From contig JAODTK010005807.1 of assembly GCA_026419785.1 (NCBI GenBank), forward strand, positions 62,001 to 126,000: a stretch of 64,000 nucleotides of DNA, read 5' to 3'. Position 1 is the stretch's first letter. The number at the start of each line of letters is the position of its first letter. The notes under the pieces were generated by a model. The model ran no database searches and was not told where the DNA came from. It saw only the letters and a list, made by a program, of their open reading frames with translations. The stretch is from Sclerodactyla briareus (Eukaryota > Echinodermata > Holothuroidea > Dendrochirotida > Sclerodactylidae). The translations under genes were made by a program, and so were the position numbers. Positions 11,061 to 22,200 of this stretch are shown here, in pieces.

Positions 11061-12240
11061 TGAATAGGCGAGATGTTCTGACTGACAGTTTTACAATACA
11101 TACTCCACAGGGACGTGTTTGACCGGACCCCAAGACGTTTTGGTAGAGAGAAGTGTGTAAATGAATTCGCCTGATACTAATCCTTATGTAAGGAATGATC
11201 AGAATTCCGCAATCCCAGTACCTCAACCGATAAACAAAAAACGTAAGGCTACATTAGGTCTACGATTAGTACAATTGTGCATAGAACTGTATCTGTAACA
11301 TTCTGGATGAACTCCACGCAAGCATAGCTGAGCCCTAAACCTTTTCAATACGTTATCACGATATGCAGTTTTTTTCGTCTATATTTTAAATGTCCGTGGT
11401 CTGCTGACAGTGGGCTGGGCAGTCTATGACTTCGATTCTATGAACTATGTCATATATATGTTTAGAAATCATGTTGGCTGATATGTTGCCATAAATTTCA
11501 GCCGAGAACCCTCAAATTGTAAATAAGGCCTTTTGTGTCTGGCTTCGTGACCTAATTATTCACATCCACAGGTTTATGAACTTAAATCGCATCCTACAAT
11601 TATCCCAATTCGACCTTCGATGACCTCCTCGTCATTTTGAGTGAAGTTAAGATAGTCAACATCCCAGGCGTGACAGATAAATATATTCATGAGACCATTC
11701 GCTATACGCGGTCGAAGTTCATCAGTTCATCTTGGGTTCGGTAATTTCCTAGATCGGCCCCTAGAAGACGTATATAATTTGGAAGGAATTTCTAAAACAC
11801 AGCGAAATTAAGGTTTTCCTAGTCCGGTGCGCACATATAGTAATATCGGTGCATCATCCACAAACATGAAACATCAACTTAGTTGGGTTGAAAAATATAT
11901 CATCAATTACCTTCCATAGGGGAGGTGTCAGCCGACGCAGCTCCCCACTTTTGAGACCCAGACTGTCTGTCGGTACATTGCTATCTTGTGTACACAATCC
12001 GCGGTCGTGGAATGTGCGAACTACTCGATAGCATAGTCCATCTTCATGATCGGGCCACGTTAGTTTCAAACTAATTTACCGTATCTTCCGCTGCATTTCT
12101 TTTCGAATCACGGAGGGCCAGCGATTCCTCACCAGCGTCTCGTCGTATGGGAAAGTAATACAGCGCCCATCCTTTCAGGCTGTGATGATGAGTTTCCACA
12201 ACGATTGATACTTATGTTAAAGACATTACTGCACTTGCAG
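11060..12240. other. No supportable gene
   Basis: Only short frames below about 70 codons and no splice-bounded exon pattern. A poly-G tract follows at 12264-12296 and creates the longer frames at 12212-12443. Confidence 0.5.
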
Positions 12241-12904
12241 GATCACGTATGTCGCCAGCAGGAGGGGGGGGGGTGGTAGGGGGGGGGGGGGGGGTGGAAC
12301 GGGGCCATGGGAATTCCCCCTCCGCCGCGGGAATGTTCCCCATTATCGTCGGAGCCAAGTGGTACCTACTATTCCACACGCCGACTGAGGGTCTAGCGTC
12401 TATGCCCAGACGGTATATCACTATTCCCCAACCTTCTTCATAGTGAAAATTTCTATATTAAAGTAGAAACTTTTCGACGCGTTCCATCTCTTCATCTTTT
12501 TGCCGAGTTCCTCGCTTAAGTTTGCAGATCAGCGTACTGTATAATTGCAGCTAACAAGTCTTACGGATATCCTTCGAATTGTCCCTGGAAGAGATTAATG
12601 TTCACAATTCTGTGGAATGTTGGGAGGTGGGCGTCCATGCAGCATATTCGACTCAGATGTGGCTAAATTGAGTGGGATGGGAACGTTTTTTTGGGAGAAA
12701 AAATATAAAAGATTAAAACATAAAAAATGCATGTTTTGACTATGGGTAGGACGAGGCTCGCAAATAGTCAAACGGTCCTGGACCAACCCCGTCCGAAAAT
12801 TTATTCGCACCGCCCCGTCGGGGAATCCCCGGCACACCACTGCGCATGGATCCGGTACTTCTTTGTCGCGCCTGAACAGTTCAGGGAGAGACCTAACGAT
12901 CACT

Positions 12905-12960
12905 CGTCGTGTGTGTGTATGTGTTGTGTGTGTGAGTGTGATTTGTATGTGTGCAGTATG
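12905..12960 (+). repeat. Imperfect (TG)n microsatellite
   Basis: About 55 bp of tg-dominated sequence interrupted by single a and c substitutions. The open frame that runs into it ends in a Cys/Val run dictated by the repeat. Confidence 0.8.
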
Positions 12961-13254
12961 TGCGTGCCGCTTCCTCGTTAGTAGGATTTCTCCTCAAAAC
13001 GTAAGACCAATTTGATGACATTTTGTACGTAGTCCTCGGGGTTGGGTTGGGTGACCCGATCGATTAGATTTTGGGACACAACACTCCTAATTAAATAGGG
13101 TAATTGGCCTATTCATGTGTTTCTGTTTAGGCTCGTTAGCAAGATTACGGATGAATCGTACGCTTTTTGATTTGCTCGGCACATATGGTGCGGGATAATA
13201 AGGTAGATGACTGATGAATTTACAGCGTAAAATAGCTGAAGTTACGTTCGTCTT

Positions 13255-13900
13255 AAAACTTAGACTAGGATGTCACGAGGTCAGTCAGTGGTGTCTATTT
13301 TTGCATGTTTATTCCAATTTCAAAAGTATGTTTGATTTTTACCGAAACTTGGTGAATATGTCTACCTTCGGGTCCCCGAAACTTTGACCCGATCGGCGCA
13401 ATGGAGGTCATTCATGCGTCGAATTTACATATTTATGCGAATCTTGAAGCAAAGTTTTTTTTTTATATCATGGATTCAGGGTCATCGAGGTCATTCAACA
13501 TGTCAAATTCGCATCCTTTCTTCGTAATTTTTGAATTTTTGAAAATGATTGAACTTGGTGGTAATGGCCCCTTTACTCTCCCACATTTTTTTAACATCAC
13601 ATACAACTGAGGCCACTGTAAAGTCCTCAGTGCGTCTATTTTTGCATAATTTAGTCCGAAAATTCGTTTTTTCCAAGTTTGTTTGATTTTCATAGAGCTT
13701 GATGGGTATGTGCTACCTTAAGTCCCCCCCCCCCCTACTGTTAACATTGTTCTTGTCACTGGGGGTTATTCAATGGTTGTATATTCACTTCTTTGCCTTA
13801 ATGTCAAGTTTTGTTGGATTTCCATAAACGTATTAGGTTTGGTCCACCATTGGTCTGGAGATGGAATGGGTCAATGGCAGTTTGAGTATGTGTCTGAATC
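13255..13900 (+). repeat. Tandem units of the dispersed ggtcat/tttgcat repeat family
   Basis: Three to four units of about 170-230 bp share gaggtca...tttttgcat, a gtttgatttt(t/c)at block, a cttggtg(a/g)atatg-like block and a c(t)accttaagtccc-like block. The same motifs occur at 2.1-2.5 kb and 32.75-33.1 kb in the same orientation and at 51.8-52.5 kb in reverse. No coding function is inferred. Confidence 0.6.
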
Positions 13901-13987
13901 TGAATAATCGGGCAATTCAGTCACTTTCCACAAAAACCTATACTTTTATATATTATATCTTTTAAAATGGGTCAACCATAAGTCCTG

Positions 13988-14200
13988 GTGAATTTGAAAT
14001 TGTCCCTGTTAGTCCACTGTTTTTCTGTAAATGCTTCGACCAAACCTGAGACCACCCCGGAATGCCTTGTCATTAGTTTGCATGGTGACTGGACGGAAGC
14101 ACCACTGATCGCCAACCAGCTGAAGACACTGGGGGCGATCGCTTGGCATATTGATTTCATTCAGGATCACTTGTTATTGTTTTTGGATGTATTATTATGA
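13988..14200 (+). CDS. GC-rich open frame, unidentified, strand uncertain
   Basis: A 70-codon frame is open across a locally GC-rich block. It reads KPETTPECLVISLHGDWTEA and later NQLKTLGAIAWHIDFIQDH. A 62-codon frame is also open on the opposite strand over the same bases. Composition and amphipathic pattern suggest coding sequence on one strand, but no domain and no convincing splice pair were found. Low confidence. Confidence 0.22.
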   Translation: MNLKLSLLVHCFSVNASTKPETTPECLVISLHGDWTEAPLIANQLKTLGAIAWHIDFIQDHLLLFLDVLL

Positions 14201-14628
14201 GCCTAGTTTCAGTCTGCGTAAATGTTCAAATTAAGGTATTCGAATTCATGTCACTTTAGAGAAAGTATGACTGGTTTTGAATGGAATACAAATGAATGAC
14301 TGCTTTTATTTTGGGATACCCTTTATTCTTAGATGATACTATTTTCGATGACTTAACTGGCGTTATTGTTACGTATACTTCTACGCTGTATGGAGAATAC
14401 ATATAATTTATTGAATATTTGGAGGGGAAGGTACGTATTGTGTAATCACGCTGTGTGCTCTCTTCCGTAATATGACCCTGTAAAGAAGTTCCGACGCGAC
14501 TCTATGGAGCTCCAGTCTCCAATAACCTGACGAGTTCCTCAAAAACCGCGCCTGACAGTGTCAGTATATTGACTATATGCTTTGTACTTTAAGCTTCTTT
14601 CATCCTACCCCTCAATTGCTCATTTCAG

Positions 14629-14677
14629 TTTCGCTACGAAACCGAACCTGCGGTAACTGCTCGTTATTTTAAACGGG
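14629..14677 (+). CDS. Internal exon candidate, strong splice sites
   Basis: A long pyrimidine tract (tcctacccctcaattgct then catttcag) is followed by 49 bp reading FRYETEPAVTARYFKR and then a gtaagt donor. It leaves one base over, and the next candidate exon at 15150 continues open in the matching phase. No domain was recognised. The splice sites are among the best on the plus strand. Confidence 0.5.
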
Positions 14678-15149
14678 GTAAGTACCGAGTGTCTTCATCC
14701 CGGACGGTCGTTGTTTCGACGCATGCTTTCTCTTGAATCTCAACTGCGTTTTATAACAACTGGCATTCACACGCATGTTGACAGGTGAAAAATTATGAGA
14801 GACTTCCACGTTTGCCGATTCCATAGGGTGCACGCGCCCATCAATGTCTCCCATTGACTTACCCACTGAATCTGGTCCGTTCTCAGCCATCAAGGCACCT
14901 CCAGAAGTTTTACCTCGAAAATCGCCTTACACTGCGGTGAAGCAGAGGTCCACGCATTCTAACGATGGCAATTCGATGTACCGTGACCATGTAGATTTTG
15001 AGCTAGTAGGGGATCTATTTTTGCAAGGTATTTTTCGAAGGACCCGTCGACCAGGGCCTATTTTAGTTCCATGATTTTTAGTAACATCCAAAAGTGTACC
15101 AATTCCCATGAAACTTTCAGCGTTTGTACTTCGAATAATCCCCTTTCAG

Positions 15150-15220
15150 ATAGTCCAAAGGAAATCCGCATTCCCTTTCCACGAAGCAGCAGATTTACCC
15201 AAATAAATAGTTATAACTAA
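15150..15220 (+). CDS. Exon candidate in phase with the 14629 exon
   Basis: The acceptor aatcccctttcag is followed by a frame that, after one base from the previous exon, reads DSPKEIRIPFPRSSRFTQIN and stops at 15218. A second frame, open from 15248 to 15451, could continue it across a one-base break (PGTMSVAYNVHLG, then PPLPDTNG). No donor consensus was found at the end. Function unknown. Confidence 0.35.
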
Positions 15221-15719
15221 TTTTCGAAGGATAACCTTTCCGGGCAGATGACTCTTCGAGTTAATTTTGTGTGCCTCCAGAAAATAACGAGGAAACCGGG
15301 GACGATGAGTGTTGCCTACAACGTTCATTTGGGAATAGCGCCCCCCCTCCCCGACACTAACGGGAATATAGACCACTTCAAAACCTCGATGCCGATGTCC
15401 AAATTGAACAGCGATCATCGGAATGAACCCATTCGATTATTACGATCCTAATGCTCAGTATAGATCATCGCTATGAAAATGGATGGGCTAGTGCAATATC
15501 TAATTATTTAGTTTTTTCCCTCTACGCATTCCAGAAAACGACCACTGTCTCCAGATAACGCACACTACTGGCATCACGCTCTTCGCATAACGTCCCTACC
15601 ATTTCTATTGATAGCCTACATAACCATTCAATATACGCTACCCCTTTACGTGTTGATGTTTCCACGACAATGGTAAAGGTTCCAGTTACTGGTCGACAAT
15701 TACTTTTACGGTACCAATC

Positions 15720-16058
15720 TCTTATCTTAAGATAGGGATTGCTGTAGTTGATTTGGATGTCTCAGATGTTCCATCCTATGTTTCTCTCAATCACACTACG
15801 AATCCCATTTTGGTCGTCGGGGCATGTAGAGAAGATCACATGTTGTTCTTTGCAGCCGGAGATAGATCGGTTTGGCCCTGGGCGGTCAGTTTCCCTCTGT
15901 GGATCTCGTCTTCAACTGCCCAGCTGGGTGCCCTATAGACGATGGTACTGAAAAGGCCTATCCATTGTTTCTGCGGTTGAAGTATGCCCCCGGTGACCCT
16001 CCTCGTTGTAGGTTGGTCAGTCCTACACTCAAAGTGCCTCTTCCAGTTTTAGGATTTG
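15720..16058 (+). CDS. Coding-like segment upstream of the 48-bp array, unidentified
   Basis: Two consecutive open frames overlap with a one-base offset: first GIAVVDLDVSDVPSYVSLN through about 15938, then from 15872 FPSVDLVFNCPAGCPIDD and LKYAPGDPPRCRLVSPTLKV, ending at a possible donor gtaagt at 16059. The second frame has Cys-Pro-rich composition. It runs directly into the 48-bp repeat array and may be a diverged part of the same repeated protein (inference). No family is recognised. Confidence 0.3.
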
Positions 16059-16129
16059 TAAGTGCCCCTTCACTTAGCCATATTTCTGGGTTATTATGCA
16101 TATGACTTACCCGGCAAGTTCCCTTACCT

Positions 16130-16925
16130 AGTTGTATGGTGGGATGTACTCACTAACAAGCAAGCCTTCTCCACATGAGTGTGAACTTAATGCACCCATC
16201 AGTAGCCCAGCCCCAGTTGTATGGGGGTGAAATATTATGCACCTACGGTCGCCAAATTCCAATCTATGTGGAAGTCTATATGCCCTACAGGTAGCCATTT
16301 CCAGTCGTATGGATGTGAAGTATAATGCCCACCGGTAGCCAATTCCATCGTTGTGGTGAAGTACCAAGGCACTACAGTTAGCCAATTCCAATCGTATAAT
16401 GGTAAAGGCGAGTATAATGCACCTACAGGTAGCCAATTCCAATCGTATGGTGGAAGTATATTGCACCTACAGGTAGTCAATTCCAATCGTATGGTGGTAA
16501 AGTTAATCACTCTACAGGTAGCCAACTTCCAACGTATTGGTGGTGACGTATATTATGCACCTACGAGGTAGTCAATCCACATATTGGTAAAGTATATATG
16601 CACCTACATTACCAATTCCCACGTGTATAGTGAAGTATCTATGCCCTACCGTCGCCAATTCCATCGTATCGTGTTACAGTATAATGCACCTACAGGTAGC
16701 CAATTCCAATCTTATGGTGGTGAAGTATATAATGCACCTACAGGTAGCCAATTCCAATCGTATGGTGGTGAAGTATATATGCATCTACAGGTCGCCAATG
16801 CCCATCGTATAGTGGTAAGTATATATGGCCCTACAGGTAGCCAATTCCAATCGTTTGGTGGGGATATAATATGCCCCTACAGGTAGCCAATTCCGATTGT
16901 ATGGTGGTGAACTTATGCCCGACGT
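16130..16925 (+). repeat. 48-bp (16-codon) tandem repeat, about 16 units
   Basis: Units are anchored on cacctacaggtagccaattc followed by caatcgtatggtggtgaag; most anchors lie 45-50 bp apart from about 16195 to 16877. Forty-eight is a multiple of three, and the plus-frame unit reads YNAPTGSQFQSYGGEV, rich in Gly, Ser, Gln and Tyr. A second plus frame and one minus frame of the unit are also open, so coding is not proved. Many units have single-base indels. Either a coding repeat degraded by errors or a minisatellite beside the exon-like 15720-16058 segment. Confidence 0.8.
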
Positions 16926-16929
16926 ACAA

Positions 16930-17690
16930 TCCCCCCCCGTGTTGTAGGTTGAAGTTCACAACCTTCGTTCCCTTGGTACAGTTTTATAGTTATGTTGAAA
17001 TATGCACCAGTAGTCAAGGTTACTGTTCAGAATACATGTACCCATATGGCCATTTTGGCGTCGTGGGGTGTGACGAATGTACCCACAGAAAGCCCTTATT
17101 ATAATTGATATTATGTCTCTTTGAGTTCCTGGTGGTGTTTCGGTTTTTCGGGCAGAAATGGGGTCATTTACAATAAGACAATGTACAGCTCATATTTACA
17201 TAACGAGACACCTGTAACCGCCTCTACAATTCAGTCATACGTCTGAACATGATTCTAATTCGGGAAGATTCTCTCCAACGATCGCAGGCAAGTCATAGTT
17301 TGGGTGCTATTTTGCATTTGGGATTCGCATTTGGCGTTACTCCTGTATAACGATTCTGATACCTTCACTTCAATTCTTTGCATCTTTGTATGACTAAATC
17401 AGCTGCCCAATACGAAATTATTACGCCAGAGACTGAGACGAAGAACGGGTCGTAGGTAAATTACCGACACGAATATTTAGTATATGATGGTACAAGGTTA
17501 TAGCAAAACATAGTAAAACAAAGTTTTCGCCCCCCCCCCCTGACTATATATCAAGTTAGATTCTTGAAAAGCCCATCGTAATTCATCTATAGGCCAATAA
17601 ACCAATAAAATGCATTCATCAAAGTGAAAATGTTTTGCGCTCCTGACTTATCAGTTGACGCCTTGAACTCGGAATTTATAGGTCCCCTAG
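16930..17690. other. No firm gene; one weak exon-like block at 17404-17456
   Basis: After ctttgtatgactaaatcag a short frame reads AQYEIITPETETKNGS and reaches a stop exactly at a ggtaaatt site, so it is not called. The 16920-17100 stretch has diverged echoes of the 48-bp unit flanks. Nothing else is recognised. Confidence 0.4.
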
Positions 17691-19290
17691 AACGCAATGA
17701 AAATTCAATTCAAATCACATAAAATGGAACTACAGTACAGAGACAAAATTCACTCTATTGACAGTGGTCGTCATCTGGGAAAAGGGGATCTAGAAGGTAC
17801 GAAAACCTCCTAAAAGCGCACACTACCTGACGTTTGTAACCTTTGCAAGACTTCATATGCCATGACCTATATTGTTACCGTCACAGCTCAGCCGACGAGG
17901 GCAGATCGAAGTTTCATTATGGGAAGAGTTGGCGGGGGAGGGGGGGTCGCTGAACAAAACTGTGTGTTAACCGAAGAGTCATGTCGTTGGGACATGTCCC
18001 CCATGTCCCCTCTTGCCAATGCGGGACTCAGCAAGATAGACTCACAGCGGACACACCCGGCAACAGTCAACAGTGCGAATATTCCGAGAGGGGAGTATCG
18101 GGTTTTGAGTGGTACAAATACAGAGTGATGAGCGATCATCCTGTTGAGGCTTACAGTTGATATTAAGTCAAATCCTACACAATTTATTAGTATACAGTGC
18201 AAAATCATATCGAGGTTATGGTGTTTCTATAGCACTCTTGTGCCAAAGTTGCAGACCCCTTCATCAGTAACTCATCGCGCGTTTTATGTTCATTTACAGG
18301 CACGTTGTACAGTCAGAGTATATTCTGAATGTGTTTTTCCCAAGTTAGCACAATAGGTCTTTGTGTGACTGCGGTGTCTATCTCGAGCCATATTTTAAAT
18401 TATATTGACCTAGAGTATTAGACCTACCCAATAGCCAGTGTGAGTTAGAATCGTGCATGATAGGAGAATGTCAAGATGGTAAACCATCAGGAATCGCTGT
18501 TGTAGCTTTCACTCAAAACAGCCATTTTTATGACTAAACCATTTCTGATAATTCTTCATTGTTTCATTGCTCTTTGTAAAAGGTGTGTAATGTTTAATCA
18601 CTCCATACCGTAGTCATTTCACAAACCCGCGCACTCCAGCCCGCGGCTAGGCTGAGGCACGGGGGTGGGGAATCATGTGAGCTCTATGCCCCTCCCACCA
18701 GCAAATCGTCGAGTTTTCGCTTCTAAATGAGCTGTGGTATACTCGCGCGATTGTGCCACTCCTTCATTGTCCGTACCCCTCTACAGACATGTCCCTGGCC
18801 TGACCTGTCGCCACTTGTTTTCCGTATTTCTTCCGTAATGTCCGCACATATAACAGTGTTGGAATGTACTTTTACTCGTTCCGCGAATCACCTGCTTTAA
18901 TATTGGCACGCCGGAATAGCGTTAATTCACGCCAAACGTTTCTCAATAGTCATTTTTGTCCCTATGTTGTTTCGTGAAAATGAATGGATTTTCTTACCTG
19001 AATCGGAAGAGCACTTGGAAGTACAAACAATAAGATTGGGCCACCCTTTCCTGTTTCATCATTTGGAAATGGAATGTTTCCTTGTTGTGTGTTGATAGGA
19101 GATGGCGTCCAACGCACTCAACAGTAAATTACCGCTCCCCCACCCCTACTGGAACCTATCTAATTTGTGCTGGTACTCGAATACCACATTATTTAAGGGT
19201 ATATCCCTTCGTGGTATATAACACGTGCTCAGCCAAAACTGCAGGGGGAGACAGCAGACGCGTGCACTGACCCAATTCATCTGTATGGCA
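17690..19290. repeat. Segmental duplication, copy 1
   Basis: 17690-18130 aligns by eye with 26990-27430, sharing atctgggaaaaggggatct, a gccgacga block, a poly-G patch, a catgtccc block and ggcaacagt. 18150-19290 aligns with 32095-33905, sharing tgccaaagttgcagacc, aggtctttgtgtgac, atcgctgttg(t/c)agcttt, atgtccgcaca, gaatcacctgctt and a tgctcagccaaaa block. In this copy the two parts are adjacent; in the second copy they are about 4.7 kb apart. Confidence 0.7.
18998..19190 (-). CDS. First-exon candidate, paralogue of the one at 33.7 kb
   Basis: On the minus strand, a ttatatacc motif (plus-strand 19212-19220) lies upstream of a block containing caacacacaacaagg, then an ATG-led frame (MMKQERVAQSYCLYFQVLF) running into a gtaaga donor at 18997. 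The duplicated copy at 33617 has a more convincing hydrophobic leader and a donor at nearly the same place. Conservation of the donor in both copies supports a real exon boundary; the exact start codon differs and is uncertain. No domain known. Confidence 0.3.
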
Positions 19291-19299
19291 CAGACAAAA

Positions 19300-22200
19300 A
19301 GTTGTGTAGTGATCCTTGCTATTGAAACGATATTTTTAAATAATAACGCTTTTTTCCATATTTTAACAACGCCAAGCACTGTCACTATCATATGAGTGGT
19401 CATATAAAACAGGTAATTTGGTGCGTAACCAGAACATTGATGGCCGCCCATTGTTAACACAATGATCTCAGGGGCTCCGGCTACAAGAGGAATGGGTAAA
19501 CCGCGTCAACCGTTTGTATGTACTCTTTCTGGTAATTAATTACCAAAGTCAACCAGTTGAAGAACCCACCATATATGCAAGGGGAACAGATCGAGAGCAT
19601 GGCAATAACATTCCCCACCATTCACATGGGAGACCTGGGTGGGGAATATACAATGATTCCAATCATGCGGGAAAAACGTAACAGTTAACTGAAAACGACT
19701 TAGGCATGGCCCTCACCTACATGAAAAACATCGGCTGAGCTGAGTGTGCAATCCTATCGGTTTCAAGTCGAGGTAGGCCTTAACGTTTAGGCGTATGCAG
19801 ACTACACAACAACATAGGCCTATGCCTACTGCCTAGGCTAGCACAATTACAATTTGTTTGGATGGATTGTATATACTCACCCAAGTCCGATGAGTTTGCA
19901 ATCTGTGGTGTCCCATCCATGTCTTAAAAAATGCCACAAGGTCACTGGGTACGATTACTGGCACTTATCAAAAAGATTTTGAAATGGGGTTTATTCTACA
20001 TGGGTCCATTTGGGGGAAGCAGAGGATTCTTTAAATGAGACCTTCGGTTTTTGGGGATTTTGGGGAACAATCCCCCCCCCCCCAAACAACAACTACACTC
20101 TGTATACTATGCTGACACCGAGTGCAGGACAGATGGAGGGGCATGGCTGTCCACTTCTAGGTCTATTTGGGGTAGAAGAGGAAAATTTTGTACTTGGGGT
20201 GTTTGTGGGACCAACACAGTTGGCAGTATGTATGGGAATTCCGAGGGAAAGGGTTCGGGCACCACCACATCTACGCACGCTACTGCCTGGCCCCACCATG
20301 CCACTGTGTATTATAAGCCGATTTTACTGCTACCAAGGCATTTTACTCTCACTCATGAAAAAACAGTATCCACAGGATATAACATCGGCCCCCCCCCTGT
20401 CAGGACACTTTGTGACCAGAGGACACTGTGCAGTGATCCAACAACGTTCACCAGTGAGACCCATACCTTTGTGAGCCAAAATGGAAAACAGAGTGCCAAC
20501 AAAATTGGAATTTGCACTTAAAAACGATAGGTCAATGAAAACTCATTGTCCTTTACGGACCTTGCATCACATGAAGTTATTGGGAAACTGACCTTCATAA
20601 ACTCTTTCACAATAGTCCCAAAGGATATAAACCCATGACTCAAAACTGGCTTGGGTGACATTGAATCTCATCATGAATGTTATTTACAAAATGACCCCCT
20701 CCCTCATTCACAGGAGCCCAAAATTATTGAACATGTTGTCTCCTGCCATTAGCAGTTACCACTATTTTACCAATAATATTCAGTTTTCACACAGTCACTG
20801 ACTGTCACTGCATGAAAATCTGACAATCCCATACAGGTATTATTATGTCCCCAGATAATCTGCATGAAAAACTATCTTGTGAAACTGTCATCTGCACAAA
20901 GTTTGTTTTGGGAGGCAAGTCACTCGGCTTTAAATCATTTTAGATTTTACTGGAAGAGCAGTGAAAACAATAATTTTTGAGGCCTTGACCAATACACCAT
21001 AGTTGCCTAATAAACAAGCAATTTCTGAATACATTGAAATGTGAATATAGGAGAGAAATATCGGAAATAATAAAAAAAGTAATAAATGTCCAAAATTAGG
21101 TCTGAAAGTCTCCAATGTCCAATAAACAGAGTACGAAGTCTATAGAATTTCCCATGTTAAGACAATTATTGAATCTATAATAATAACAAATAGCAGAAAA
21201 GGGGAGGGGTGATTCCAGTTGGTGGGGCTCAGCTGTGATCCATCTCTTTTCGTGGCTGGGCTCATTGCAAGTGTGTTGGCTGGACATCCAGATCCAAGGG
21301 CAAGGGTGGCTAGGGTTGGCTGAGTTGGTGGGTTGGCCATGACCCTCCCCTTCGCAGCTGGGCCGGATCATCGTAGCTGACGTTGACAGGGCGTCAAGGT
21401 CCAAGGCGTGAAGGGGATGGGGTGGCCGAATTGGTGGACAACGGCTCTGACCCATCCCTTTTGCCAGTTGTGTTCATGTTTCAGGTCCGGAATAGTATTG
21501 CAAATTTGTTCTTTGACCTTTTCAACATCATCAACAGTTGTAGTTTGGCCCCCCACTGATTCATTACAATTCGCACCCCATTAAGTTGACGCGAAGCGTA
21601 CGGAGGGAAAATAGTCTAACAGATTCCTTCCCCCCAACCCCCCACCCCCAGACCCCAGATGCAGGGAGCTGCACTTCCCGTGACTTTATGGCAGTAAGCA
21701 ATCACTGAAATTCCGAAGTGGATCGATGTTAATCCGTAATTTCTTCATCGTGTCTCCAGTCCTACCATAGTCATTGTTAGAGATCTTCCATCGAGGACGC
21801 ATCCTGGGTTGGGAGGCTGCGCCCCGCAGATTGAAAATTTGCGTGAAACATCCACTGTCAGTGGAAAATGGTGCATTTTTCGGGCATGGATAGAAGGATT
21901 TGAGGCTAGTCAGCAGCAACAAATTTGGTAAATTTTCAGATGGGTGCCCGGTCAATATGTTCTTTCGTCCAAATTCCCCCAGTCTCAGAGTTTTCTCCCC
22001 ACTCGGCCTGTATAGTGCCATAGTCAATCACGTAAACCTCCATACTGATGTGCCACGGAGCCCCTGTGCCTGTTGTTTTTCGTTATAGCTTCCATCTTTT
22101 ATTAAAAAAACAGCACGTCAGACTGACAAAGCCCGTCTGAAAAATAAAGGATCAGAAATAGACTAAACTGTGTGCAGTGTTTGAGAAAATGGGAAGTTGG

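Noticed and set aside
20010..20521. 154- and 156-codon overlapping ORFs
   Set aside because: Both strands and two plus frames are open, there is no recognisable domain, and a poly-C run lies inside.
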